The position numbers and the translations under genes were made by a program. The notes beneath the pieces are model-generated. The model did not search any database and was not told where the DNA came from. It saw only the letters and a program-made list of their open reading frames with translations. This document shows positions 35,961 to 44,869 of a DNA stretch of 64,000 nucleotides, in pieces. Every line of letters begins with the position of its first letter. The stretch's first letter is position 1. The stretch is from DASRRB01 sp036732755 (GTDB taxonomy: Bacteria; Planctomycetota; B15-G4; SIAN01): NCBI GenBank assembly GCA_036732755.1, contig DAINBU010000011.1, positions 1 through 64,000 of the forward strand. The letters run 5' to 3'.

Positions 35961-37472
35961 ATGTCGTCCCGCTCGCTGCAACCGCTGCCGGTCGGCTTCC
36001 ACGGCGATCGCCACCTCCTGCGCCTGATCGACCTGCTTGCCGCGCGGGCGCACACGTTCCTCGAGACCGGGTCGAACGTCGGCTCGACGCTCGGCTACGT
36101 CGCGCGCCGCTTCCCCGCTCTCGACTGCATCTCGTGCGAGCCCGACCCCGCGGCGCACGCCGTCGCGGCGGAGCACGCGTGCGTGCGGCCGGGCGTCGCG
36201 CTCCATCGCGAGACGTCGCAGGAGCTGCTGCGCCGCCTTGCCCGCGACCACGTGCCGTCGCTCGCGAAGCCGCTGCTCGCGTGGCTCGACGCGCACGACC
36301 ACGGATTCGAGTGGCCGCTGCGCGACGAGGTCGCCTTCCTCACGGGCCGGTGTGCGCGCGGCTTCCTGTTGATCGACGACTTCCGCGTGCCGCACGATCC
36401 GCGCTTCGGGTGGGACAGCTACGACGGCCGCCACTGCAGCTTCGAGTACGTCCGCGACTCGATCGCGCCCGACGTCCACTGGCGCCTCTACTACCCGGCC
36501 TATTCCGAGCACACCTCGCCCCACCATCCGCTGCGCGGCTGGGGGCTCCTGCAGTTCGACCGGAACTCCGCGCAGCTCGAGCCCCTGGAAGACGAGCTCT
36601 CCGAGGTGTGCCGCTTCGCGTGCGAGGGCGGGCCGGCGCCGACGCCCGTCCCGTCGTCCGAGCTCCTGCAGGCCGCGCTCGCGACCTTCGCACGGGTCCT
36701 CGAAGTCGAGCCGCGCAACGCCGTCGCCCGGCAGAGCTGGAAGGCGCTTTTTCAGGCACTGCACCCCGCGCCGGCCGGCGACGCGCGGCCGCTCCCGATC
36801 GCCCCCGGCGCCTGGGGCCGCATGGCGCGGCGCGATCCCTACGACGACCTGCGCGACCTCGTCTCGATCGAGCGACCGACGATCGTCGACGGCGGCGCCA
36901 ACCGCGGCGACACGGTCGCGCGGCTGCGCGCGCTCTTCCCCGACGCGCCGATCCACGCCTTCGAGCCGATCGAGGAGCTCGCGCGGGCGATCCGGACGCG
37001 CTTCGCGGACGACCGCGCGCTGGTGGTCCACGCCGCCGCGCTCGCCGCGGAGAGCGGCGCGGCGACCTTCCACCGCCTCCAGGCCGACGTCACCTCGTCG
37101 CTCCTGACGCCGAGCGCGCTCAAGCGCCGCTACCACGGCGAGCGCGTCGACGTCGCCGCGTCCGACGAGGTCCTGACGCTCGCCCTGGCCGACGTCCTCG
37201 ACCGGCCGATCGACGTCTTGAAGCTCGACCTCCAGGGCGCCGAGCTCGCGGCGCTGCGCGGCCTGCGCGAGCGGATCGCCGACGTGCGCGTGGTCCTGAC
37301 CGAGGTCGAATTCGCGCCGCTCTACGACGGGCAGCCGCTCTTCGGCGACCTCGACGTCCATCTGCGCGGCGCGGGCTTTCGCCTGTTCCACCTCTACGAC
37401 GTCTGGAGCCACCCCGACGGCCAGATCACGTCGGGCGACGCGCTCTACGTGAACGGGCGGTTCTTCTCGTGA
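35961..37472 (+). CDS. Two-domain methyltransferase protein (N-terminal MTase-like plus FkbM)
   Basis: The 503-residue protein joins two Rossmann methyltransferase-like halves. The first (about 1-210) has FLETGSNVGSTLGYVARRFP and the acidic strand CISCEPDP, with an inserted WPLRDEVAFLTGR and LLIDDFRVP. The second (about 290-503) is a standard FkbM domain: TIVDGGANRGDTVARLRALF, HAFEPIEELARAI, VLKLDLQGAELAALRGLRER and VVLTEVEFAPLYDGQ. FkbM enzymes O-methylate sugars and polyketides. The gene starts the glycan cluster and its stop overlaps the GT10 gene (GTGA), so it most likely methylates a surface sugar. Confidence 0.85.
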   Translation: MSSRSLQPLPVGFHGDRHLLRLIDLLAARAHTFLETGSNVGSTLGYVARRFPALDCISCEPDPAAHAVAAEHACVRPGVALHRETSQELLRRLARDHVPSLAKPLLAWLDAHDHGFEWPLRDEVAFLTGRCARGFLLIDDFRVPHDPRFGWDSYDGRHCSFEYVRDSIAPDVHWRLYYPAYSEHTSPHHPLRGWGLLQFDRNSAQLEPLEDELSEVCRFACEGGPAPTPVPSSELLQAALATFARVLEVEPRNAVARQSWKALFQALHPAPAGDARPLPIAPGAWGRMARRDPYDDLRDLVSIERPTIVDGGANRGDTVARLRALFPDAPIHAFEPIEELARAIRTRFADDRALVVHAAALAAESGAATFHRLQADVTSSLLTPSALKRRYHGERVDVAASDEVLTLALADVLDRPIDVLKLDLQGAELAALRGLRERIADVRVVLTEVEFAPLYDGQPLFGDLDVHLRGAGFRLFHLYDVWSHPDGQITSGDALYVNGRFFS

Positions 37473-38434
37473 GCGCGCCGCTGCGCGTCGCCTTCGTCGA
37501 CTTCTGGCCCGGCTTCGCGCCGGCTGACTTCACGGTGCGCTTCGCCGAGTTCGGCGAGGCCGCGGGAGCCGGCGGCTGCGAGGTCGTCGCCGACGCGCGC
37601 GCCGCCGACCTCGTGGTCGCCTCCTGCTTTCCGGACGGGCAACGGACGACGCGACCCCGCGACCCGAGGACGACGGCCGGCGCCCGCGGCGTCCGCCTGT
37701 TCTGGACCGGCGAGAACGTCCGCCCCGACTTCTCGACCTGCGACTTCGCCCTCTCGTTCTGCCGCGACCTGGTCGATCCGCGCCACTTGCGCGTTCCGAA
37801 CTACGTCGGCCTCCACCGTGTGCACGGGCTCGCCGCGGACCTCTACGCGCCCCCCGCCGATCCCGCGGCGCTGCTGCGCGGCAAGACGCGCTTCTGCGCC
37901 TACGTCCAGAAGAATCGCGTCGCGATGCGCGAGGAGTTCGTGCGCGCTCTCTCCCGCCGCCGCCGCGTCGACTGCGCCGGCCCGTCGCTCAACAACATGC
38001 CCTTTCCCGCCGAGCGCGGCGCCAAGTACTCCCTCTACCGCGAGAGCAAGTTCGCGATCGCCTTCGAGAACGAGGCGGCCGCCGGATACACGAGCGAGAA
38101 GCTGCCCGACGCGCTGCTCGGCGGCTGCGTCCCGGTCTACTGGGGCGACCCGACCGTCGCCCGCGACTTCCACCCGGGCTGCTTCCTCGACCGGCGCGAC
38201 TTCGCGAGCGACGCGGAGCTGATCGAACGGATCCTCGCGCTCGACCGCGACGACGCGGCCTACGTCGCGCTGCTGTCGGCGCCGCGCCGCCCCGCGCGGC
38301 CGCTGCGCGACGGCACCGACCCCTCGACGCTGCGTCGCTTCTTCGCAGAGGTCGTCGCGGCGGCGCGCGCCGCGACCGGACGCGGAACGTCGGCCGCGCC
38401 GCTCGCGCCGCTCACTCCGACCGGGAGTGCGTGA
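37469..38434 (+). CDS. GT10-family fucosyltransferase-like glycosyltransferase
   Basis: A GTG at 37469 inside the stop of the methyltransferase gene starts a 321-residue protein. The family C-terminal signature is clear: FAIAFENEAAAGYTSEKLPD followed by ALLGGCVPVYWGDP, the GDP-fucose-binding motif of alpha-1,3-fucosyltransferases. The N-terminal half has RLFWTGENVRPDFSTCDFAL and VPNYVGL, both usual for bacterial GT10. It should transfer fucose or a related deoxysugar from a GDP donor onto a surface glycan. Translationally coupled on both sides. Confidence 0.88.
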   Translation: MSAPLRVAFVDFWPGFAPADFTVRFAEFGEAAGAGGCEVVADARAADLVVASCFPDGQRTTRPRDPRTTAGARGVRLFWTGENVRPDFSTCDFALSFCRDLVDPRHLRVPNYVGLHRVHGLAADLYAPPADPAALLRGKTRFCAYVQKNRVAMREEFVRALSRRRRVDCAGPSLNNMPFPAERGAKYSLYRESKFAIAFENEAAAGYTSEKLPDALLGGCVPVYWGDPTVARDFHPGCFLDRRDFASDAELIERILALDRDDAAYVALLSAPRRPARPLRDGTDPSTLRRFFAEVVAAARAATGRGTSAAPLAPLTPTGSA

Positions 38435-40809
38435 TGCGCGACTGCATCGTCCTCGGCTCGGGGCGCAGCGGCACCAGCATGGTCGCCGGCGCGCTCGCCA
38501 AGGCCGGGTACTTCATGGGCGACCGCCTCTACCCCGCGCGCGACGCCAACCCGCTCGGCTTCTTCGAGGCGCCCGAGATCAACGCCATCAACGAGGAGCT
38601 GCTCGCGCCGCGCGTCCCCGCCGCGCAGCGCCTCGCCGCCCCGCAGCGCTGGCTCGCCCGCCTCGACGCGACCGTCGACGCGGCGCCCGAGCCGCTGCGC
38701 CGTCGCATGCGGGCGCTCGTCGCGCGCGCCCCGTTCTGCTTCAAGGACCCGCGCTTCTGTTACACGCTGCCGGCATGGCGCGGCGAGCTCGGCGACGCCT
38801 GTTTCGTCGTCGTCTTCCGCGACCCGGCCGTCACCGCTGCGAGCATCGTGCGCGAGTGCGCCGCCGCCGACTACCTCGCCGGCGTCGAGATGGACGCGGC
38901 GCGCGCGCTCGCGACGTGGTGCGCCATGTACCGCCAGGTGCTGCGCCAGTACCGCGAGGCGGCGCCGCACGAGCGCGCACGCTGGCTCTTCGTCCACTAC
39001 GACCAGATGGTCGGCCGCGACGCGGACGGCGCGGCGCGCCTCGCCCGCCACCTCGACGCGCCGGTCGACGCCGCCTTCCCGGACGAACGGCTCCGCCGCT
39101 CGAAGCCGGCCGCCGTGACGAGCGACGAGGCGGCGCAGCTCTACCGGGAGCTGTGCGAACTCTCCGGTTTTTCGCCGGCGCACGGCGCCGTCCGATCCGC
39201 CGCGGCGGCGTGCCCCGCCCCCGCCGCGCCCGAGATCTCGGTCCTGATCTGCACCTGGAAGCGCCGGGAGACGCTCGTCGAGTGCCTGTTGAGCTTCGCG
39301 AACCAGACCCTCGCGCCCGAGCGCTTCGAGCTGGTCGTCGTCGTCGACGAGGCGGGAGACGGCAGCGCCGAGGCGGTCCGCTCGCTCGCGACGCGCCTGC
39401 CGCTGCGGCTGATCCACCGCACGACCAACGGCGGGCTCGCGTCGGCGCGCAGCGCCGCCGTCGCCGCCGCGCGCGGCGAATGGATCCTCCTCGTCAACGA
39501 CGACACGATCGCGTTCCCCGACCTGCTCGAACGCCACTTGGACGCCCACGCGCGGCGCGCGCCGGCGCCCGTCTCCGTGCTGGGCACCTTCGAGCAGCCG
39601 CCCGAGCAGCTCGCGACCGGACTGATGCGCGCGCTCGAGCGCTCCCACCTCGTCTTCGGCTACGCCGGGCTGCGGCCCGGCGTCGACCACGACTGGACGA
39701 AGTTCTGGGGCTGCAACGTGAGCGCGCCGCGCCGCGAGGTGATCGCCGCCGGCTCCTTCGACGCCTGCTTCCACCACTACGGCTGCGAGGACACCGACCT
39801 CGGCATCCGCCTCCACCAGCGCGGGCTGCCGGTCGTCTTCGAGCCGGCCGCGCGCGCGTGGCACCGCCACGTCCTCTCGCTCGACGACCTCTTGCGCCGC
39901 CAGGGGACGGTCGCGCGCGCCTACGTCCGCCTCTTCGCCAAGCACCCCGCCGCGCTCGCGCGCTCGCCGTTCGCGTCGATGCTGCACGCCTCGGTCGCGT
40001 CGCTCACCGAGGAGCGGCGCCGCATGGAGGGGACGGTCGAGCGCCTCCTTCCCGTGGTCCGACAGCTCGCCGAGCTCGACTGCGCCACGCTCGACGCGCT
40101 GGGTGGGCCGCTGCGCAGCGCTGCCGCGGACGCCGTCGAGGGGCTGAAGCAGATCCTGCAGAAGATCGACCCCCACCACTGGGCCGGCGGCTTCCTCGAA
40201 GGGCTCGCCGACTTCGGCGTCGCGAGCTTCCGCGAGCTGGCGCAGTGGCGCGGCGCGGCGCCGGCCGACGCGACGATGCACGGCGCACCGCCATGGCCCC
40301 TCGCGTCGGACGCGCCGTTCAAAGTGCTTCTGTGGCCCGACTGGAGCGACGAGGGCGAGCTCTCCGCGATCGTCGCGCTCGCCGACGACGCGCGCCTCGC
40401 CGCGCCGCCCTGCCTCGTGCTGCGCTTCGAGCGCACCGACGGCGATCTCGCCGCGGCGATCGCCCGCTTCGAGCGCGTGTGCGCGCGCCGTGCCGCCGGC
40501 GCGCCCGAGCTCGACGTCGTGGTCGTCGACGAACCGCTCCCACCCGAGGCATTCCCGAGGCTCGGCCGTGCCGTCGCGTGCGCGCTGCTCCTGCCGTCGT
40601 CGTTCCGCGGCGAGCGCCACCGTTTCTTCGCCCGCGTCGGGAGCTCGGGCGTGCGCGGCGCCGAGGACCTGCTCGCCTTCGTGCCGGCGGCTCCGGACGG
40701 CGCACCGCGTCAGGTCGAAGCGACGGGATCCGGCGAAGAAGTCGGCGCGACACGCGTTGCGAGCCAGCGGCGCGCCGCCGACTTCTCGAGATCGCGCAGC
40801 CCCGCGTAG
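38434..40809 (+). CDS. Sulfotransferase fused to a GT2 glycosyltransferase and a third domain
   Basis: The 791-residue protein starts at the ATG overlapping the GT10 stop (TGATG). Residues of about 1-240 form a sulfotransferase: PAPS 5'-phosphosulfate loop VLGSGRSGTSMVAGALAKAG, CFKDPRFCYTLP and the 3'-phosphate strand VVVFRDPAVTAASIV. Residues of about 266-500 form a GT-A domain: EISVLICTWKRRETLVECLL, ELVVVVDEAGDG, ILLVNDDTI as the DXD site, and HYGCEDTDLGIRLHQRGL. A helical linker leads to a third alpha/beta domain (about 625-760, FKVLLWPDWSDEGELSAIVA) that I cannot name; similar modules end other long glycosyltransferases. It probably both extends and sulfates a glycan. The last 100 bases overlap the convergent GT2 gene. 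Confidence 0.85.
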   Translation: MRDCIVLGSGRSGTSMVAGALAKAGYFMGDRLYPARDANPLGFFEAPEINAINEELLAPRVPAAQRLAAPQRWLARLDATVDAAPEPLRRRMRALVARAPFCFKDPRFCYTLPAWRGELGDACFVVVFRDPAVTAASIVRECAAADYLAGVEMDAARALATWCAMYRQVLRQYREAAPHERARWLFVHYDQMVGRDADGAARLARHLDAPVDAAFPDERLRRSKPAAVTSDEAAQLYRELCELSGFSPAHGAVRSAAAACPAPAAPEISVLICTWKRRETLVECLLSFANQTLAPERFELVVVVDEAGDGSAEAVRSLATRLPLRLIHRTTNGGLASARSAAVAAARGEWILLVNDDTIAFPDLLERHLDAHARRAPAPVSVLGTFEQPPEQLATGLMRALERSHLVFGYAGLRPGVDHDWTKFWGCNVSAPRREVIAAGSFDACFHHYGCEDTDLGIRLHQRGLPVVFEPAARAWHRHVLSLDDLLRRQGTVARAYVRLFAKHPAALARSPFASMLHASVASLTEERRRMEGTVERLLPVVRQLAELDCATLDALGGPLRSAAADAVEGLKQILQKIDPHHWAGGFLEGLADFGVASFRELAQWRGAAPADATMHGAPPWPLASDAPFKVLLWPDWSDEGELSAIVALADDARLAAPPCLVLRFERTDGDLAAAIARFERVCARRAAGAPELDVVVVDEPLPPEAFPRLGRAVACALLLPSSFRGERHRFFARVGSSGVRGAEDLLAFVPAAPDGAPRQVEATGSGEEVGATRVASQRRAADFSRSRSPA

Positions 40810-41801
40810 CAGCCGAGCCAGGTCGCCGTCTGGGAGAGCCAGCCGACGCGCTGCTCGATCTTCACCGCCGCTTCCACCAGCGCGGGAAGGGGGGTGGCGC
40901 CGGGCGCGCGGTCGAGCGCGGCGATCTCCGCCGCGAGCGGCTCGAAGCCGATCGCGCGCGCCGTGAGCTCGCACTCGAACGCCGCGGCCAGCGCCGCCTC
41001 GTCGCCCTGCGCGCGCGCCATCCCGGGCAGGAGCGCCGGGTCGCGGTGCTTGCGCCATAGGCGGACCATGCCGCGGCCGAGGTCGATCTGCCGGCGCACG
41101 AACGCCTCGGTGTCGAGGAGGTGGTGGTGCAGGCACGGCGCGCCCGGCAGGTACCAGACGCCGACGCCGCGCGCGGCGAGCCGCTGCCCGAGCTCGACGT
41201 CCTCGCAGATCGGGTCGCGGAAGCTCTCGTCGAAGCCGCCGGCGTCGAGGACGCTCTGGCGCGGGACGCTCAGGTTGCAGGTCCAGAAGAAGTTCCCGCC
41301 GTTCGGCGCGCCGTGCTGCAGCGCCGCGAACGGGAACAGGAGGCCGAGCTTCGTGGTCGCGCGCGCGAGCGCGCCGTCGGCCTCGGGCGCGTAGGGGAAG
41401 TCGCCCAGGAAGGCGCGCGGTGCGCCGTCGCCGTGCGCGGCGAGGTGCTTCGCGAGCAGGTCGTCGCACGGGCCGGCGTCGTCGTTCAGGATCACCAGGA
41501 CACGGCCGCGCGCCTTCGCGATGGCGCGGTTGCGCGCCGCGCCCGGCCCGCCCTGCGGCTGCCACTCGCACTCGAGCGCGTAGGGGACCGCGAGCTGCCG
41601 CACGATCGGCACGATCGACGGCCGCGAGCCGTCGTCGGTGACGAGCACCTCGAAGCGGTGCGCCGGCAGCGTCTGCCGCGCGAGCGCGCGCAGCAGCCGC
41701 ACGATCGCGTCGGGCCGGCCGTGCGTCGGGACGATGACGGAGAGCTCGGGGACGGAAAGTCCCGACGCGTTGCCGCCGCGGCGTCGCAGATCGATCGGCA
41801 T
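40710..41801 (-). CDS. Family 2 glycosyltransferase
   Basis: The 363-residue protein has the GT-A pattern: PELSVIVPTHGRPDAIVRLL, FEVLVTDDGSRPS, GGPGAARNRAIAKARGRV, VLVILNDDAGP as DXD site, and GGFDESFRDPICEDVELGQR with the catalytic-base region. The long C-terminal tail is helical. It is divergent from the peroxiredoxin gene and converges on the sulfotransferase-GT2 gene, sharing the final 100 bases on the other strand. The role is likely in the same surface polysaccharide. Confidence 0.88.
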   Translation of the reverse strand: MPIDLRRRGGNASGLSVPELSVIVPTHGRPDAIVRLLRALARQTLPAHRFEVLVTDDGSRPSIVPIVRQLAVPYALECEWQPQGGPGAARNRAIAKARGRVLVILNDDAGPCDDLLAKHLAAHGDGAPRAFLGDFPYAPEADGALARATTKLGLLFPFAALQHGAPNGGNFFWTCNLSVPRQSVLDAGGFDESFRDPICEDVELGQRLAARGVGVWYLPGAPCLHHHLLDTEAFVRRQIDLGRGMVRLWRKHRDPALLPGMARAQGDEAALAAAFECELTARAIGFEPLAAEIAALDRAPGATPLPALVEAAVKIEQRVGWLSQTATWLGCYAGLRDLEKSAARRWLATRVAPTSSPDPVAST

Positions 41802-41844
41802 CGCGCGGACTCCCTCTTCCCGTCCGCTCCTATCGGCCGGAACG

Positions 41845-41873
41845 GACTTCCGACCGGAGCGCCGGCGTATACT
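41845..41873 (+). promoter_or_regulatory. Promoter candidate for the peroxiredoxin operon
   Basis: TATACT at 41868-41873 matches a -10 box at five of six positions, and is 35 bases before the start codon; the -35 position (GACTTC) is poor. An inverted repeat CGGAA-N5-TTCCG overlaps it at about 41840-41854 and could be an operator. Confidence 0.35.
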
Positions 41874-41907
41874 CCCGCCCCCTTCACGGAGGATTCAGGA
41901 GAGAGCC

Positions 41908-42561
41908 ATGGCCATTCGCATCGGTGACGACGCGCCCGACTTCAAGGCGGAGACGACGGAAGGACCCATCTCCTTCCATCAGTGGATCGGCGACCAGTGG
42001 GCGATCCTCTTCTCCCACCCCAAGGACTTCACGCCCGTCTGCACGACCGAGCTCGGCTACATGGCCAAGCTCCAGCCCGAATTCAAGAAGCGCAACACCA
42101 AGGTGATCGGCCTCTCGATCGACCCGGTCGCGGACCACAAGAAGTGGTCGGCCGACATCCAAGAGACGCAGGGCACTGCGGTCAACTACCCGATGATCGG
42201 CGACGACGACCTCGTCGTTGCGAAGCTCTACGACATGATCCACCCCAACGCGACGGGCGGGAAGCGGACGGCGGCCGACAACGCGACGATCCGCTCCGTC
42301 TTCGTGGTCGGGCCCGACAAGAAGGTGAAGGCGATGCTCATCTACCCGATGAGCGCGGGCCGGAACTTCGACGAGGTGCTGCGCCTCCTCGACGCGCTGC
42401 AGCTCAACGCGAAGCACGCGGTCGCCACGCCGGTGAACTGGAAGCCGGGACAGGACGTGATCATCCCGACCTCGGTCTCGGACGACGACGCGAAGAAGAA
42501 GTACCCGCAGGGCTTCAAGACCCACAAGCCCTACCTGCGGACGGTCGCACAGCCGAAGTGA
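41908..42561 (+). CDS. 1-Cys peroxiredoxin (Prx6/AhpC-TSA family)
   Basis: The 217-residue protein has AGGAG before its ATG. The active site is FSHPKDFTPVCTTELG with the peroxidatic Cys and conserved Pro-x3-Thr-x2-Cys pattern, KVIGLSIDPVADHKKW follows, and Arg in NATIRSVFVVGPDKKVK completes the catalytic triad. The long C-terminal arm (VNWKPGQDVIIP and KTHKPYLRTVAQP) places it in the Prx6 group. It reduces hydrogen peroxide and organic peroxides in the cytoplasm. It is 13 bases before the copper monooxygenase gene. Confidence 0.93.
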   Translation: MAIRIGDDAPDFKAETTEGPISFHQWIGDQWAILFSHPKDFTPVCTTELGYMAKLQPEFKKRNTKVIGLSIDPVADHKKWSADIQETQGTAVNYPMIGDDDLVVAKLYDMIHPNATGGKRTAADNATIRSVFVVGPDKKVKAMLIYPMSAGRNFDEVLRLLDALQLNAKHAVATPVNWKPGQDVIIPTSVSDDDAKKKYPQGFKTHKPYLRTVAQPK

Positions 42562-42574
42562 CGGGAGCGTCGCC

Positions 42575-44431
42575 TTGGGGCGCCGGGTCGCCGCGTCGCT
42601 CGTCGTCGCAGGCCTGCTCGCCGCGGCCTCGACCGCCGCAGTAGCGCCGCCGCGCGGCGACTCGTCGGTCGCGGGGCTCGAGCTGGTCGACCTCGACGGC
42701 CGCATCCACCGCCTCGGCGGCCGCTCCGGCGCCGAGCCCTTCGCGCTGGTCTTCCTCGGCGTCGACTGCCCGATCAGCCGCAAGTCGATCCCGAAGCTGA
42801 ACGAGCTCGCGAAGGGCTTGGCGCAGGCGTCCGCGCCCGCCGGCGGCGCGCCCGTCGAGCTCCTGGGCGTGCTGGCCGACTCGTCGCTCCCGCGCGCGCG
42901 CGCCCTGGCGTTCCAGAAGGAGTTCGCCGTCGCGCTGCCGCTGCTGCTCGACACCTCGGGCGAGCTCGCGAGCGCGCTCCGTCCGACGCACGTGCCCGAG
43001 GCGTTCGTCTTCGCGCACGGCGCGCTCGCCTATCGCGGCGCCATCGACGACGCCTTCGCCGACGTCGGGCAGGAACGCGCGCAGGTGAAGAACCGCTGGC
43101 TCGCCGACGCCCTTGCGGCGGTCGCGCGTCATGAGGCGCCCGCCGTGAAGTCGACCGAGCCGGTCGGCTGCTTCGTCGAGACTCCGAGCGGCGCCGCGAA
43201 GGGCCCGGTGACCTGGGCGCGCGAGATCGCGCCGATCCTCCACGCGCGCTGCGTCTCGTGCCATCGCACCGGCGAGGTCGCGCCGTTCTCCCTGACGAGC
43301 TTCGACGACGCTTCGCACCACGCCAAGCAGATCGCGAAGATGACGCAGAAGCGGCTCATGCCTCCGTGGAAGCCGGTCGCCGGCTTCGGCGAGTTCCTCG
43401 ACGCGGCGCGCCTGAGCGAGCGCGAGCTCGCGCTGCTCGCCGCGTGGGCCGAGGCGGGCGCGCCGGAGGGCGACGCCGCCGAGACGCCGCCGCTGCCGGC
43501 GTTCCCGCGCGACTGGCCGCTCGGGAAGCCCGACCTCGTGCTCGAGATGCCGGAGGAGTTCCAGGTCGAGGCGGCGGGGCGCGACCGCTTCCGCTGCTTC
43601 GTGCTGCCGACCGGCCTCACCGAGGACAAGGTGGTGGTCGGCGTCGACTACCGGCCGGGCGCGCCGTCGGTCGTGCACCACGCGATCTTTTTCCTCGACG
43701 ACCAGCAGCGCGCGCGCAAGCTCGACGAGCGCGACGCCGGACCGGGCTACGAGACGTTCGGCGGCATCGGCTTCCTCCCGTCGGGCGGGCTCGGCGGCTG
43801 GGCGCCGGGCGCCTCGCCCCACTTCATGCCGGAGGGGACCGGCCGGCTCGTGCCGAAGGGCGCCGACGTCGTGCTGCAGGTCCACTACCACTCGAGCGGG
43901 AAGGTCGAGCGCGACCGCGACCGCCTCGCGCTCTACTTCGCGAAGGGGCCGGTGAAGAGCCTGATCTCGGGCGCGGCCGTGATCACGCGCGCCATCGACA
44001 TCCCCGCCGGCGAGGCGGACTACACGCGAGATGCCTCGCTGACGCTCCCCTGCCCGATCACGCTCTACGGCATCACGCCGCACATGCACTACCTCGGCAA
44101 GGAGATGAGCGTCCAGGCGACCGCGCCCGACGGCACCGTCGTCCCGCTGATCCGGATCGACGACTGGGACTTCCGCTGGCAGAGCCAGTACCTCTACGCG
44201 CAGCCGATCCGCCTCGCGAAGGGGACGAAGATCGACCTGCACGCCCGCTACGACAACTCCGCCGCCAACGTCCGCAACCCGAGTGACCCGCCCAAGCGCG
44301 TCACCCACGGCGAGCAGACCACCGACGAGATGTGCATCGCCTTCCTGCAGATCGTGACCGATTCGCCGGAAGACCGCGCACTGCTGCGCCGCTCGATCTT
44401 CGGCGACCTGCGGAGAGGCGGCGCGAAGTAG
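42575..44431 (+). CDS. Redoxin - cytochrome c - copper type II monooxygenase-like fusion
   Basis: A TTG at 42575 with GGGAG upstream starts a 618-residue exported protein (signal VAASLVVAGLLAAASTAAVA). Residues of about 35-190 are a thioredoxin-like redoxin (LVFLGVDCPISRKSIPKLNE). A single heme motif CVSCH lies near 226 in APILHARCVSCHRTGEVAPF. The rest (about 300-590) resembles the copper type II ascorbate-dependent monooxygenase fold, with SVVHHAIFF, VLQVHYHSSG and TPHMHYLGKEMSVQA as His and Met ligands. Such fusions are common in Planctomycetota and Acidobacteriota but their substrate is unknown. Sitting right behind a peroxiredoxin suggests a redox-related operon. Confidence 0.85.
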   Translation: MGRRVAASLVVAGLLAAASTAAVAPPRGDSSVAGLELVDLDGRIHRLGGRSGAEPFALVFLGVDCPISRKSIPKLNELAKGLAQASAPAGGAPVELLGVLADSSLPRARALAFQKEFAVALPLLLDTSGELASALRPTHVPEAFVFAHGALAYRGAIDDAFADVGQERAQVKNRWLADALAAVARHEAPAVKSTEPVGCFVETPSGAAKGPVTWAREIAPILHARCVSCHRTGEVAPFSLTSFDDASHHAKQIAKMTQKRLMPPWKPVAGFGEFLDAARLSERELALLAAWAEAGAPEGDAAETPPLPAFPRDWPLGKPDLVLEMPEEFQVEAAGRDRFRCFVLPTGLTEDKVVVGVDYRPGAPSVVHHAIFFLDDQQRARKLDERDAGPGYETFGGIGFLPSGGLGGWAPGASPHFMPEGTGRLVPKGADVVLQVHYHSSGKVERDRDRLALYFAKGPVKSLISGAAVITRAIDIPAGEADYTRDASLTLPCPITLYGITPHMHYLGKEMSVQATAPDGTVVPLIRIDDWDFRWQSQYLYAQPIRLAKGTKIDLHARYDNSAANVRNPSDPPKRVTHGEQTTDEMCIAFLQIVTDSPEDRALLRRSIFGDLRRGGAK

Positions 44432-44474
44432 CGCCGCGCCGCGCGACGCTCGCGAGCGACCGGAGCCGCCAACG

Positions 44475-44855
44475 ATGGGACTGCCGCGACAGGAGCCGCC
44501 GAAGATCGTCTTCACCGTCGGCCCCGACGGCCCGCGCGAGGTCGCGAAGCCCGCGGCGACGGAGAGCGCGACGAAAAAGCCTGCGACTCCCGCCGTGAAA
44601 TCGGGCGCCCGCTCCGGCGACTTCGTGAAGATCCGCCGCGAGACGCAGGGCCGCCGCGGCAAGACGGTCACGACCGTGAGCGGCATCGCGGCGCGCCCCG
44701 CCGTCCTCGAAGATCTCGCGAGCGCCCTCAAGCAGAAGTGCGGCGCCGGCGGCGCCGTGAAGGACGGCGTGATCGAGATCCAAGGCGACCACCGCGAGAA
44801 GGTGAAGGCGGAGCTCGAGGCGCGGGGGTACGTGGTGAAGTTCGCGGGCGGGTAA
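44475..44855 (+). CDS. SUI1/YciH-type translation initiation factor
   Basis: The 126-residue protein has a Lys/Pro/Ala-rich N-terminal tail and a SUI1 (eIF1) domain: VKIRRETQGRRGKTVTTVSG, LASALKQKCGAGGAVKDGVI, EIQGDHREKVKAELEARGYV ending VKFAGG. The end is exactly where family members end, so its TAA stop is genuine. Bacterial SUI1 proteins are thought to influence start-site selection. It follows the monooxygenase gene by 43 bases and converges with the sigma factor gene. Confidence 0.9.
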   Translation: MGLPRQEPPKIVFTVGPDGPREVAKPAATESATKKPATPAVKSGARSGDFVKIRRETQGRRGKTVTTVSGIAARPAVLEDLASALKQKCGAGGAVKDGVIEIQGDHREKVKAELEARGYVVKFAGG

Positions 44856-44869
44856 GCGAGACGCCCGAC

